NCBI GenBank assembly: GCA_003598055.1
Contig: QZKI01000087.1
Location: forward strand, 1 to 53,068
From: Candidatus Abyssobacteria bacterium SURF_17
Lineage (GTDB): Bacteria; Abyssobacteria; SURF-5
Direction of reading: 5' to 3'
Length of the DNA: 53,068 nt
Below are positions 7,652 through 16,731 of this stretch, piece by piece; the stretch's first letter is position 1, and each line of letters starts with the position of its first letter. The notes beneath the pieces are model-generated. The model was not told where the DNA came from, searched no databases, and worked only from the letters and a program-made list of their open reading frames with translations. The translations under genes and the position numbers were made by a program.

Positions 7652-8932
7652 ATGAACATCTTGATGATGACAAACACGTTTACGCCGCATGTGGGCGGAG
7701 TTGCCCGCTCCATCGAGGGATTCACGGTAGGGTTCCGGCGGCGGGGACACCGCGTTATGGTGGTTGCTCCGGAGTTTGAGTCCATGCCGGAGGAGGAAAC
7801 GGATGTTATCCGCATTCCTGCGATACAACGCTTTAACGGAAGCGATTTCTCGGTTGCACTGAGGATGCCCGGTTCAGCGAGCGAGGCAATCGAGCGGTTC
7901 AAGCCTGAAATTGTTCATTCGCACCATCCCTTCCTCGTTGGCGGAGCGGCGGTTCGCGTCGCCAATAGGCTGAAGCTGCCGCTTGTTTTCACGCATCATA
8001 CGATGTATGAACATTATACTCACTATGTGATGGAGAATTCCGAGGCTCTCAAGAAGTTTGTCGTTAATCTCTCGACGAACTATGCCAATCTCTGTGATAT
8101 GGTTTTTGCGCCAAGCGAGAGCGTCGCTGACCTGATTCGAGAGCGAGGGGTGACGGCCCCGGTCGAGGTCGTTCCTACAGGCGTTCGCCTCGAGCGATTT
8201 GCGAAGGGCAGCGGACCCGGTTTCCGGGCAGTGATGGATATTCCAGAGGATGCCTTCGTGGTCGGACATGTGAGCAGGCTTGCGCCGGAGAAAAATATCG
8301 AATTCTTGACTGAGGCAGTAGCGGCATTCTGCAAGGTAGATGCAAGGGCGCACTTCCTCGTTGTCGGCAGCGGTCCTTCGGAAAAAGACATTCGCAAGAT
8401 ATTCTCCCGGCACAAATTGGCGGACCGCCTGCATCTCGCGGGGACGCTCAACCACCCCGTGCTCGTGAGCGCGTATCGCGCGATGGACGTGTTCGCCTTT
8501 GCCTCAAAGAGCGAGACGCAGGGAATGGTGCTGACTGAAGCCATGGCGACAGGAGTCCCGGTGGTAGCTCTGGATGCATCCGGCGTGCGGGAAGTGGTCG
8601 CGGATGGGCGCAATGGCAGACTCCTCTCCGATGAGACTATTGAGACGTTTTCCTCAACCTTGCAGTGGATAGCTTCACTTCCTGCCGACCGCAGAGAAGA
8701 GGTCTCCCGGCAGGCCGAAGAGACGGCCAAAGCATTTTCCATGGAGCGCTCGGCAGACAAGGCATTGGCCCATTACGAAGCACTGTTAACAAAGCAACCG
8801 ATTCGGCGTGACGAGCCGTATGAGTCATGGACCGGGGTCATGCGAAGGATCAAGGCCGAATGGGAACTCTTGACCTCCGTCGTCGATGCGGCGAGCGCCT
8901 CGCTCCGAGAGCCGGAAGAGGACAAGACATGA
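7652..8932 (+). CDS. GT4-family glycosyltransferase (GT-B fold)
   Basis: A 426-residue retaining glycosyltransferase of the cytoplasmic membrane face. The N-terminal half begins MNILMMTNTFTPHVGGVARS, the acceptor-side Rossmann start with the glycine-rich GGV loop. HSHHPFLVGG follows. The C-terminal half holds VGHVSRLAPEKNIE and the EX7E motif in SETQGMVLTEAMA, which contacts the sugar nucleotide. The closest familiar group is diacylglycerol or phosphatidyl-inositol-type glycosyltransferases, so a glycolipid product is plausible but not proven. An AGGGGG ribosome-binding site lies just upstream. The next gene, a lipid-kinase-like protein, would suit a lipid pathway. Confidence 0.9.
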   Translation: MNILMMTNTFTPHVGGVARSIEGFTVGFRRRGHRVMVVAPEFESMPEEETDVIRIPAIQRFNGSDFSVALRMPGSASEAIERFKPEIVHSHHPFLVGGAAVRVANRLKLPLVFTHHTMYEHYTHYVMENSEALKKFVVNLSTNYANLCDMVFAPSESVADLIRERGVTAPVEVVPTGVRLERFAKGSGPGFRAVMDIPEDAFVVGHVSRLAPEKNIEFLTEAVAAFCKVDARAHFLVVGSGPSEKDIRKIFSRHKLADRLHLAGTLNHPVLVSAYRAMDVFAFASKSETQGMVLTEAMATGVPVVALDASGVREVVADGRNGRLLSDETIETFSSTLQWIASLPADRREEVSRQAEETAKAFSMERSADKALAHYEALLTKQPIRRDEPYESWTGVMRRIKAEWELLTSVVDAASASLREPEEDKT

Positions 8933-8964
8933 ACCTTTCTCACGGTGCGTAACCGAGGACAACT

Positions 8965-9042
8965 ATTTGTAGGTGCGAATTCATTCGCATGATTCTTGGG
9001 CCTTTCTTGCCACGCGCATGCGAATAAATTCCCACCTACAGA
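8965..9042. repeat. TGTAGGTGC-family inverted repeat (about 75 bp)
   Basis: The left arm TTGTAGGTGCGAATTCATTCG and right arm CGAATAAATTCCCACCTACAG are imperfect inverses enclosing a central TTCTTG...CTTTCTTGCC stretch. The same arms and centre recur at 18117-18192, and one arm alone at 49108-49136. Confidence 0.85.
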
Positions 9043-9097
9043 ACCATGAGGCAGACTTGATTTACCCAGGGCATACCCAGCAACGGCGTCGGAGCGT

Positions 9098-9772
9098 GTG
9101 ACCGACAATTGTATGGAAAACGAGGCAACTCAAAGTGAGTTGGAACGACAGGTAATTCATATCCTCGCGGGTGCGCCTGCGCTTCTCTTGCGCTGGCTGA
9201 ACTATCCGCAGGCGCTTGCGCTTGCTGTTGCGCTCATCATCTGGAATCTGTTCCTATTGCCAAGGTTCGCGATTGCGAGACGGCATCTGTATCGGCCCGA
9301 GGAGCAGGAACGCGGTTTCTCCGCAGGCATCGCGTTCTATCCTGTTTCGGTATTTGTCTTGATTCTCCTGTTTCCCGTGCCGGTGGCTGCCTCGATGTGG
9401 GGAGTGCTTGCCGTCGGCGACGGGATGGCGAGTTTCGTTGGCTCGTTGGCTGGCCGAAGGCGCGTGCCATGGAACCACAAGAAGAGTCTCGATGGGCTGT
9501 TTGCCTTCGTGGCGGGCGGCGCGCCGTCTGCCATGCTCCTCTACTGGTGGACTATTCCGAACATCGGGGCATCGCCATCGTGGTGGCAGAATCACGGCGA
9601 GCTTCTTTTGTGCGGCACGCCGGCAATCGGCTCCATTCTCCTCATTTCTGCGGTAACCACGGTTTTCTGCGCCTTGCTCGAGACGATTGACATCGGAATT
9701 GACGATAACGTGCTCGTTCCGCTTGGCGGCGCGTGCGTGATGACGGGCCTTGTGCATGCTCTCTGTGGCTGA
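9098..9772 (+). CDS. Dolichol/phytol kinase-like CTP-dependent integral membrane protein
   Basis: A 224-residue polytopic membrane protein with about six hydrophobic segments. The family signature lies in the middle: VGDGMASFVGSLAGRR followed by HKKSLDGLFAFVAGG. The Asp after Gly and the Lys-Ser-x-x-Gly block are the conserved CTP/acceptor residues of the SEC59/VTE5 prenol-kinase and CDP-diglyceride-synthase-like families. Expected activity is phosphorylating a polyprenol or similar lipid alcohol; the substrate is inferred only. It follows the glycosyltransferase after a 165-bp gap filled by a repeat. The start may be the internal Met at residue 6. Confidence 0.8.
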   Translation: MTDNCMENEATQSELERQVIHILAGAPALLLRWLNYPQALALAVALIIWNLFLLPRFAIARRHLYRPEEQERGFSAGIAFYPVSVFVLILLFPVPVAASMWGVLAVGDGMASFVGSLAGRRRVPWNHKKSLDGLFAFVAGGAPSAMLLYWWTIPNIGASPSWWQNHGELLLCGTPAIGSILLISAVTTVFCALLETIDIGIDDNVLVPLGGACVMTGLVHALCG

Positions 9773-10094
9773 CGCGGCGCAAGACATCATTGTATTGGCA
9801 CTGCTGTCCAAAACGTTCTTTTTCACCACAAAGGGTCGCAGACCCAAGACGCAAAGGGCGTAGAGTAGAAGAGCCGCAGCAAAAAAACTGTCATTGCGAG
9901 GGAGTGCAACGACCGAAGCAATCTCGTTCGTAGCGTTGAAGATGCAAACAGAGATTGCTTCGCTCGGGTCTGCGACTCTCGGGTCTGTGACCCTCGGGCC
10001 TGCGGCCCTGCGCTCGCAATGACTGCATGGATGTTTCTTCCACACATAACCCCGCCATAGGTGGGCTCGAATGCTCGCAATGGCAACCAGCATT
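9773..10094. repeat. 322-bp gap dominated by a roughly 190-bp dispersed repeat
   Basis: No gene seen. A CACAAAG...GACGCAAAGGGCG fragment lies at about 9829-9862. A long repeat runs from 9891 to 10086 (CATTGCGAGGGAG ... GCTCGAATGCTCGCAATGG). Its second copy, at 33420-33612, matches for most of its length, including the internal GATGCAAACAGA and ATGTTTCTTCCACACATAAC blocks. Both copies contain short tandem variants of GGGTCGCAGACCC/GGGTCTGCGAC. Confidence 0.8.
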
Positions 10095-10961
10095 TCATGA
10101 GAGCAACTCCGTATGCTTCTTGTGCCCAAGGTTCTGATGGCCTAACGCAATTGTCAACCCGATTGCTATCGCAGCCATCATGAACGTGACAATGGGCACG
10201 TCGTGCGGAAACGCATCGATGTTGAGCGGGTCGTGAATCTGCCAGTGGAAAAGGAAAGCGAGAAGGATGTTGCCGCCGGTCGCATTATAGAGCGCGGTCA
10301 TGATGATTGAGAGCGAGATTGCCTGAACCGCATAGAGCGGAATCGTAGCAGGAGTGTAGGGCGCTCCATAAACGAAGAATACCGGAAGGTGCCACGCTCC
10401 CCATATCAGGCCAAGCACCATACTTGCGTTGAGCGCGCTGAACCTCCGCTGGAGCAGAGGAAGCGCGAACCCGCGCCACCCCAACTCTTCCACCGGCGCA
10501 GGATTGGCCACAATGGACAGCAGCATCGCAGGGATGACCGCATACCACGGGTCGAAAGGATAGGCGGGAGCGTTCCCTCCGACAGCAGCGAAGACAATTC
10601 GGTCTGCCGCATAGAAGGCCGGAAAGCCGACGAGCACGAGCAGGTACCATTTGATGCCGACTCGCCAGTGCAGCACCCGCCGTGCATATGCTCTGACAGC
10701 CGCGAATCCATGCCGCCGGGCGATCACGAAGAATGCCGATATCGCGGGAGCATACACGCAGATATGCCAGTACACGCGATAGAACGGTTTGCTGACATCC
10801 GGCTCTCCGAAACGGAGAAGGAAGGGAAAAGGGAAGCGAAAAAACAGGAAGATCATACCCCAGGTAATCAAGAACGTGAGTGCAAAGAATTCCAACAGGG
10901 CATTTCGCTCTGTCTTCCTCTCTTCCCTCAGGCCTTCAACTGCAGGCGGAGGCCCCTGCAT
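10095..10961 (-). CDS. CPBP (CAAX/Abi) family intramembrane metalloprotease
   Basis: From the chosen start this has 288 residues and about eight membrane segments. The family motifs are present in order: EELGWRG (Glu-Glu-x3-Arg), GLIWGAWHLPVFF (second motif with His), and FHWQIHDPLN (third His/Asp-type motif). These are the predicted zinc ligands of this glutamic/metalloprotease group. Substrate unknown. The open frame extends 39 codons upstream to 11078, but those codons lie inside a TGTAGGGGC-family repeat (11040-11097), so the Met at 10961 is preferred. No clear ribosome-binding site. Confidence 0.87.
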   Translation of the reverse strand: MQGPPPAVEGLREERKTERNALLEFFALTFLITWGMIFLFFRFPFPFLLRFGEPDVSKPFYRVYWHICVYAPAISAFFVIARRHGFAAVRAYARRVLHWRVGIKWYLLVLVGFPAFYAADRIVFAAVGGNAPAYPFDPWYAVIPAMLLSIVANPAPVEELGWRGFALPLLQRRFSALNASMVLGLIWGAWHLPVFFVYGAPYTPATIPLYAVQAISLSIIMTALYNATGGNILLAFLFHWQIHDPLNIDAFPHDVPIVTFMMAAIAIGLTIALGHQNLGHKKHTELLS

Positions 10962-11039
10962 TTCGAGTGAAGATGCGCAGGATTCCGGCTTCACCGCCTG
11001 ATGCAACAAAAAACTTCCCCTCCGCGACTGTCCCGTAAT

Positions 11040-11097
11040 TGTAGGGACGCCTCCATGTGGGCGCCCGGGCGGCCACACAGAGCCGCCCCTACGAAAA
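11040..11097. repeat. TGTAGGGGC-family repeat overlapping a false N-terminal extension
   Basis: TGTAGGGACGCCTCCATGTG faces GGCGGCCACACAGAGCCGCCCCTACG. The arms are imperfect and both ends carry the family's GTAGGG/CCCTAC. The copy overlaps the upstream reading-frame extension of the CPBP protease. Confidence 0.7.
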
Positions 11098-11217
11098 TAT
11101 AATCAATTACGACACGGTTTCCTTCCCAACCTTCTGTTACTAAACAACCGGCTGACTATCTGTCGCCAGAGGTCTGGACGCCCGACCGTCCAGACACCCA
11201 CCTTTCCGCCAATATTG

Positions 11218-11613
11218 CTAGGGCACCATTGGCAGCAGCTCGACCGTTTGTGTGCCTTGACCCTTTGTCACGGAATAGGCTCCGTGAGTATGTTTATCTT
11301 TGTTCTTGCTTATTACTGTTAGCACCCCTTCAAGATTATCGCCTTGAAGACCGGCATACCACATCACAGCGACTGTTCCCTTACGTTTCTTTTTCGACGA
11401 AGAGGTATATACCTCTTTGTCGAGTTTGCCAAGTTTACCACTCCCATAAATCTCCGCGTCATCAAATGAGTTGTCGCCTGACTCGACTTCCGGAGAATAG
11501 ACTTCTAGTACAACAACATCCGGCGTGGGTGCACAACCGTTAGAGCCTCTTGTTACGAACCATATAGTCGCCAAACAAGCTACGATACCAAGAATTCGAA
11601 GCGCGCGTTTCAT
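11218..11613 (-). CDS. Small exported protein of unknown function
   Basis: A 131-residue protein, not recognised. The N-terminus (MKRALRILGIVACLATIWFV) is a signal peptide or signal anchor, with a Cys at 27. The mature part is polar and predicted beta-rich: PDVVVLEVYSPEV, a Lys/Ser-rich linker SSSKKKRKG, then GTVAVMWYAGLQGDN and a C-terminal strand. This suggests a small periplasmic or surface beta-domain. It follows the kinase pair on the same strand after a 128-bp gap, so it may be linked to that signalling unit, but nothing proves it. Confidence 0.6.
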   Translation of the reverse strand: MKRALRILGIVACLATIWFVTRGSNGCAPTPDVVVLEVYSPEVESGDNSFDDAEIYGSGKLGKLDKEVYTSSSKKKRKGTVAVMWYAGLQGDNLEGVLTVISKNKDKHTHGAYSVTKGQGTQTVELLPMVP

Positions 11614-11741
11614 TTTGCTCCCTCCTTTTTTGACTTCACGTTCAAGAAAAGCCCCCCTTCCAAGTCCAAGTCGTGTGCCTAATCACCTCCCTCCACTCGC
11701 TGATGAACCCAGCAAGCGCTTATGCACTTTTCGATCCCCCA

Positions 11742-14700
11742 TCAGCCCGGTTGGGAATCTTTCATACTTTCAATCTTTTCCATGAGGCCTTGAGCCATAC
11801 CCATGTGTTTGGGCATTTCGAGCTTCTGATACAGTTCAGTCGCCTCTCTCAGGAGCTTAAGCGCTTTATCGAGGTCACCGCGGCCTCCGCGCTCGACAAG
11901 CATGTGAGCGTGCCACCGCCGGACCCCAGCTTGCTCGATGACATGAGGAAGCTCATGTGCCTGCTTCAGAGCTATGCCGAAGTGCTCTTCTGCTGAATCC
12001 CACTCCCTTGCTGCGCTTGCCGCAATGCCGGCTATGGTCTGAACAAGGCTGGCACACGAGGGTGAAAGGAGATTCCCGGTTGCGACCGCCTCCCGAGCCA
12101 GCGGGTATAGCCGTGCCGCTTCATCGTCCTTCCCCAGTATTGCAAGCGCTTCGACCGCTCCCACGAGCATTGTCCATGCCCCGAGCGTGTTTGGCTGTCC
12201 GGCAGAGGGAAGGAGGTTTTTCCTTTCCTCCATGAGAGCGAGGGCTTCATCTCGTCTGCCCGCGCTGGCCAAAAACACGAGGAGAGGCGAGATCAAATAG
12301 CCGATAAATCCCTCGGCTCTTGGGTCCATCAGCTCGACCGCTTTCCGGAAATTCTTCTCTGCAAGCTCCCACTTGCCGCGCCAGAACTGCGCCCAGCCGA
12401 GCAATACGTAATCCATGTAAATCCAGCTCCATTGGAGACTGAGACTTTCTTTAAGAGCTGTGGAAATTCGCGTTTCTAGTCGTTCGAGATCGCCCGTTCC
12501 TACGACCTCGCGCAAGCATTCGTACAGGTCGAGCACGCAACGATTGAATTCAGCCCCTGTTTTCGGGGTAAACGCTTCCAGTTCCCGCTCGACACGTGCG
12601 GCTTCCTCGAGCCGGCCGATTCCGATTAAGCCCCATTCGGCTGCGAGGAGGGCGTTGCTCGTATCAAGAGGCTTATTCCCTGCTCTCAGAAGTTCCGCCG
12701 ACCTCAGGGCGCACTCTGTCTCTTCGGGGCCTTGCCAGTAGTTTCTATGAAACATCGCCTTGCGGTAGAGGATGGGTCCTTCCAACTGCTTCTCGCCAAG
12801 CTTTTCAGCCATTCCGAGCGCCTCTGCGAACATGGTATTTGGCAGTTCATAGCCAACGGCCGGCACGTACGCGAGCACGTGGGCGGCTGCAGCAAGGAGA
12901 ACACAGCGGGCGGCGTTGATGCGGTCGCCAAGAGCTGCCAGTCCCCTGTTGGAGATTTCGAGTGCTTCCTGAAAACGAGAAGCCCAGAGCAGGCGGGGAG
13001 CTATCTCAGAGCACGCATTGCCGACTTCCTCAGGCTTGTTCAATTGCTCATAAAGCGTTAGCGCCGTTCTCCATTCATTGAGAGCCTCATCAGTCCTACC
13101 CAAGGCATTAAGGGCCGAACCGAGCTTACATCGGATTTCAGCTTGAATCTCGTCTGCTATCGAATAGGAAAGCGCGTTCTTGTAGAACTCAATGGCCTCC
13201 GTCAGGGCTCCCATACCATATACCCTCTCTCCCGCCAGGCGTAAATAATGGACGGTCTTCTGTGGGTCGGCCAACGCTCCGGCCTTTTTGAGATGATAGG
13301 CCAGTTGTGCAGCGTATTCATTCAGGCGGTCCGCATGTAGCTTTTCGATTGTCTCAGCAACGCGGAGATGGAGCCGCTGCCGCCGCAGCACCGAAATGTC
13401 GCTGACGAGCGCCTGGCGGATCAGTTCATGGGAGAAGATAAACTTCACATCCTCAGTCTGGGTCGTCGATTTTACGAGTTGAGCGCGCTCGGCCTCTTCC
13501 ACCGAGTCGAGAAAGGTGTCTTCGTCAACGTCCACCAACTGCTCCAGCAGTTTGGATCCCACTACCCGCCCAACGGCGGCGGCTGCAGTCAGTGTCTCCA
13601 AACACTGCTTGCTCACCCGTTGAATCCGATGCCGCAATACAAGGCGTACGCCCCGGGGAGTGTCCGCCTCATCGAGGCTCAGGTCGGTTCGCCATTGCCC
13701 TTCCTGGTCAAACAGCTTCTCCTGGTCTGCCAGATGTTTGACAGTCTCTTCAACAAGGAACGCATTCCCTTCGGTCAGGTCAAGAATAAGTTTCACCAGC
13801 GAAACGGGCGGCTCCTGGCCGCTCCATCTCTGAAGCATGTCCGCCACCTCTGCCTCGAGGAAATTTCTAAGAGCGATGTTCCTACCCAAATGCTGGCGGA
13901 GAAGATTCGCCATCAATCCGGCCAAGGGAAGGGACACCGCAAGCTCCGTATCTCGATACGTCACAATGAGGAGGATGGGCATTCTGCCAAGGTGGCGCGC
14001 AATATGCTGGACCAGAAGCGCCGTGGATTCTCCAGCCCAATGAAGATCTTCAAGGACGAGCAAGAGCGGTTGCGCTTGAGCGAATCGCTCCAGGAAATCA
14101 ACCACTCCATTAAATATATATCGCTGCTCTTGCTCCGGGGGAAGCTCCGCCGGCGGTGGTATCTTATTCGGGAACTTCCGCCGAAGGTCAGGCACCAATT
14201 TGGCAACTTCCGGAGCAGACTCACCGAGCATTTCGAGAAATGTCTTGGACTTGACCATCCGGGCCGCTGATTCGACAATCTCCACGAATGGCATATATGG
14301 CTGGCCCCCTTGCATCTCATAACAATGACCGACCAGACACAGGAAACCTTCCGCGAGGGCGTCAGTCATAATCTCGTCGGTCAAGCGGGTCTTGCCAACG
14401 CCCGCTTCGCCGCCTATCATAACCAGTGACCCTTGACCGAGAGATGCCCGACCAAGAAACCGATGCAACTCGGCCCGCTCGCTCTTACGACCCACAAAGG
14501 GAGTGCGTTCGCCTACCAGAGGCATAACCTTTTCCCCGAGAGCGGGCATGGGAATCAGTCTCGTGCCCGTGGGTCGCTTTTCGGGAAGCTTCTCTCCAAC
14601 CTGCAGAGCTTTGAAAGTACTGATATCTGTCAGGAATTGGGAAATGCTTGCGTATCGGGCGTCTTTCTTCTTCGCCATCGCGCGGGAAAGAATGGTGTAC

Positions 14701-15434
14701 AATCCCGACGGCACATCCGGATTGAGGCTACTCACTTCGACGGGTCCCTCATACACGATCTTGTATATAAGTCCCACAGTAGTGTCCGCGGTGAAGGGGG
14801 TAACACCCGTCAACATCTCATAGAGGACCACACCCAGCGAGTAGATATCTGTTCGATGATCCAACTCCTCCCCCTGGCACTGCTCCGGAGACATGTACGC
14901 AACGGTGCCGACCAACATTCCTGGCCGAGTCAATTTCGAACGTGCATCAGCAACCGTAGCCAACCCAAAATCCATAACCTTTACATTGCCCTTGCTGTCC
15001 AGGAAGATGTTTGCAGGCTTGATATCACGATGCGTGATTTTCCTCTGGTGGGCATGCTCGAGCGCAAGAGCAACCTCAGTGATTATCCTGATTGCTTCGT
15101 CGGCCGACAGAACCGTCTTCTTCTTCAGCAGCTCATCCAGCGTCTGCCCTTCGACATACTCCATGCTGAAGAAATAAAGGCCCCGGTCTTCGGAAATATC
15201 ATAGATCTGTACGATGTTGGGATGGTTGAACTTAGCTACCGCGCGGGCTTCCCTCTCGAACCTCTTGACAAACGAAGGCTCAGAACCGAAATCAGGCGGA
15301 AGGATTTTTAATGCCACGGTGCGGTCGAGATTCACCTGGCGGGCCTTATAGACCACACCCATCCCGCCCCTGCCAAGGAGGGTTTCTATCTCGTAATTGC
15401 CGAGTTTGGTTCCCGCGAGCCGTTCGATATCCAT
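11742..15434 (-). CDS. Ser/Thr protein kinase fused to AAA-type ATPase and TPR region
   Basis: A 1,230-residue cytoplasmic signalling protein. Residues about 12-270 are a PknB-type kinase: GRGGMGVV loop, Lys in VALKIL, THRDIKPANIF catalytic loop, DFG, and MSPEQ. A STAND-like ATPase follows, with Walker A GEAGVGKT (about 345) and Walker B LLLVLEDLHWA (about 465). The rest to the C-terminus is helical with many TPR-like units (about 700-1210). The layout resembles PknK-type regulators without a terminal DNA-binding domain. Start: the frame opens at a TTG (15491), but the ATG at 15434 has an AGCAGGT site and sits directly before the kinase. It directly follows the smaller kinase. Confidence 0.9.
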   Translation of the reverse strand: MDIERLAGTKLGNYEIETLLGRGGMGVVYKARQVNLDRTVALKILPPDFGSEPSFVKRFEREARAVAKFNHPNIVQIYDISEDRGLYFFSMEYVEGQTLDELLKKKTVLSADEAIRIITEVALALEHAHQRKITHRDIKPANIFLDSKGNVKVMDFGLATVADARSKLTRPGMLVGTVAYMSPEQCQGEELDHRTDIYSLGVVLYEMLTGVTPFTADTTVGLIYKIVYEGPVEVSSLNPDVPSGLYTILSRAMAKKKDARYASISQFLTDISTFKALQVGEKLPEKRPTGTRLIPMPALGEKVMPLVGERTPFVGRKSERAELHRFLGRASLGQGSLVMIGGEAGVGKTRLTDEIMTDALAEGFLCLVGHCYEMQGGQPYMPFVEIVESAARMVKSKTFLEMLGESAPEVAKLVPDLRRKFPNKIPPPAELPPEQEQRYIFNGVVDFLERFAQAQPLLLVLEDLHWAGESTALLVQHIARHLGRMPILLIVTYRDTELAVSLPLAGLMANLLRQHLGRNIALRNFLEAEVADMLQRWSGQEPPVSLVKLILDLTEGNAFLVEETVKHLADQEKLFDQEGQWRTDLSLDEADTPRGVRLVLRHRIQRVSKQCLETLTAAAAVGRVVGSKLLEQLVDVDEDTFLDSVEEAERAQLVKSTTQTEDVKFIFSHELIRQALVSDISVLRRQRLHLRVAETIEKLHADRLNEYAAQLAYHLKKAGALADPQKTVHYLRLAGERVYGMGALTEAIEFYKNALSYSIADEIQAEIRCKLGSALNALGRTDEALNEWRTALTLYEQLNKPEEVGNACSEIAPRLLWASRFQEALEISNRGLAALGDRINAARCVLLAAAAHVLAYVPAVGYELPNTMFAEALGMAEKLGEKQLEGPILYRKAMFHRNYWQGPEETECALRSAELLRAGNKPLDTSNALLAAEWGLIGIGRLEEAARVERELEAFTPKTGAEFNRCVLDLYECLREVVGTGDLERLETRISTALKESLSLQWSWIYMDYVLLGWAQFWRGKWELAEKNFRKAVELMDPRAEGFIGYLISPLLVFLASAGRRDEALALMEERKNLLPSAGQPNTLGAWTMLVGAVEALAILGKDDEAARLYPLAREAVATGNLLSPSCASLVQTIAGIAASAAREWDSAEEHFGIALKQAHELPHVIEQAGVRRWHAHMLVERGGRGDLDKALKLLREATELYQKLEMPKHMGMAQGLMEKIESMKDSQPG

Positions 15435-15493
15435 AGTAGCTACCTGCTTCGGGGAGAAGTGTGAAATAGGCGGTCGTTTGCTGCCTTTCAATA

Positions 15494-16303
15494 TTATGAT
15501 GTCGCGCGTCGCAAATCCGATATAACCGCCGCCATCCTTTCGTGTCGGTCCTCACGGTCTTTCGCCATCATTTTCCGGATGCAGGTCTCAAGTGTCTCAG
15601 GCACATCGTTTCGTAGTTCCCTTATCCTTTCGGGTTCATCATTCAATATTGCTCTAACCATTTCACCCACGTTGCGACCCTTAAAAGGATGCTTGCCCGT
15701 CAACATTCGGTACATGACAACCCCCAGTGACCAGATGTCTGTCCGGTAATCGACGGGTTCGCCGCTGGCTTGCTCCGGCGACATATAAGGAACCGTGCCT
15801 AGAATTGCACGGGGCTTGGTGATGTCCTCTTTCTCGAGCGGTTTCGATAATCCAAAATCCAGAATCTTTACAATCCCTTCCTCATTGATCATTATGTTGC
15901 CATCCTTGATATCCCGGTGAATAATCTTCTTCTTATGTGCCGCATTCAGCCCCCTCGCAGTCTGAAGGCCGAGGGTAATTGCCTCAGTGATTTCCAATGG
16001 GCCCGACTCGATCTTTTGGCTGAGACTCTCGCCTTCAACATAGGCCATAGCGATAAATGTGTGTCCTTCCGTAGCATCAACTTCATAGACGGCGCAGATG
16101 TTGGGATGATCTAATTGCGCAACAGTCTGTGCCTCACGCAAAAACCTCAGGCGCGCCTTTGGGTTCTTAATCAGCCTTTCCGACATAATCTTAATAGCAA
16201 CTATCCTCTGCAGTCTGACGTCTTCTGCCTTGTAGACAGTACTCCTGCCACCGTCGCCGATCTTTTCCAGAATCTTGTAATGGGATATGGTCCTGCCGAT
16301 CAT
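15494..16303 (-). CDS. Stand-alone Ser/Thr protein kinase
   Basis: A 269-residue protein that is a kinase domain and little else. Motifs: IGDGGRSTVYKA glycine loop (15-26), VAIKIM lysine, IHRDIKDGNIMI catalytic loop (Asp near 133), KILDFGLSK, then GTVPYMSPEQASG activation segment and DIWSLGVVMYRMLTG. All catalytic residues are intact. No membrane helix or sensor domain is present, so it is soluble and probably acts with the kinase-ATPase-TPR protein encoded immediately downstream. Those two genes most likely form an operon. Confidence 0.93.
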   Translation of the reverse strand: MIGRTISHYKILEKIGDGGRSTVYKAEDVRLQRIVAIKIMSERLIKNPKARLRFLREAQTVAQLDHPNICAVYEVDATEGHTFIAMAYVEGESLSQKIESGPLEITEAITLGLQTARGLNAAHKKKIIHRDIKDGNIMINEEGIVKILDFGLSKPLEKEDITKPRAILGTVPYMSPEQASGEPVDYRTDIWSLGVVMYRMLTGKHPFKGRNVGEMVRAILNDEPERIRELRNDVPETLETCIRKMMAKDREDRHERMAAVISDLRRATS

Positions 16304-16731
16304 CTTTACATCACTCCCACGACTCGTATGTTACATCAGAAGACAAGAAAGCTGTCCTTCTCTGTTCCTGCAGAGAAGGACAGCGCAGTGCAACATCCCT
16401 TCGAGAACCCTGTGCCATGGTATCCACTCCCGCGAAGAGGATACAACGTCGGGCACGTCTAAGCTGTCAAAAATTTCCAACGCCTTAATCGATGAAAATC
16501 TTATATCGAAAAGTACGACTTTGTCAAACTCTGATCCCCGGATAAGCTAGAAAAATTGTATCATTCAGGAGAGTCACCGTCAATAAGCGCATTTTCCCCA
16601 CAGATAAATGTTAGGCCCCGAGTGATTGCAAAACGAAAGGTAAGAAGGCTTGACGGTTTTACCTATTGTCAAGTGGTCCTTGCAGTTGGATGGAAGGAAG
16701 TCCTGCTCCGCTGAAGCTTACGGGATTCCAC
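16304..16731. other. 428-bp intergenic region upstream of the kinase pair
   Basis: No gene seen. It holds one strong hairpin (16351-16384, listed separately) and otherwise AT-richer sequence. It should carry the promoter of the minus-strand kinase pair, but I could not find a clear -35/-10 pair. Confidence 0.5.
16351..16384. promoter_or_regulatory. Perfect 14-bp-stem hairpin upstream of the kinase pair
   Basis: GCTGTCCTTCTCTG (16351-16364) and its exact complement CAGAGAAGGACAGC (16371-16384) enclose the loop TTCCTG. It lies about 50-80 bp before the kinase start. No T-run follows on either strand, so it is more likely an operator, an mRNA leader structure or a small repeat than a terminator. 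Confidence 0.65.
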
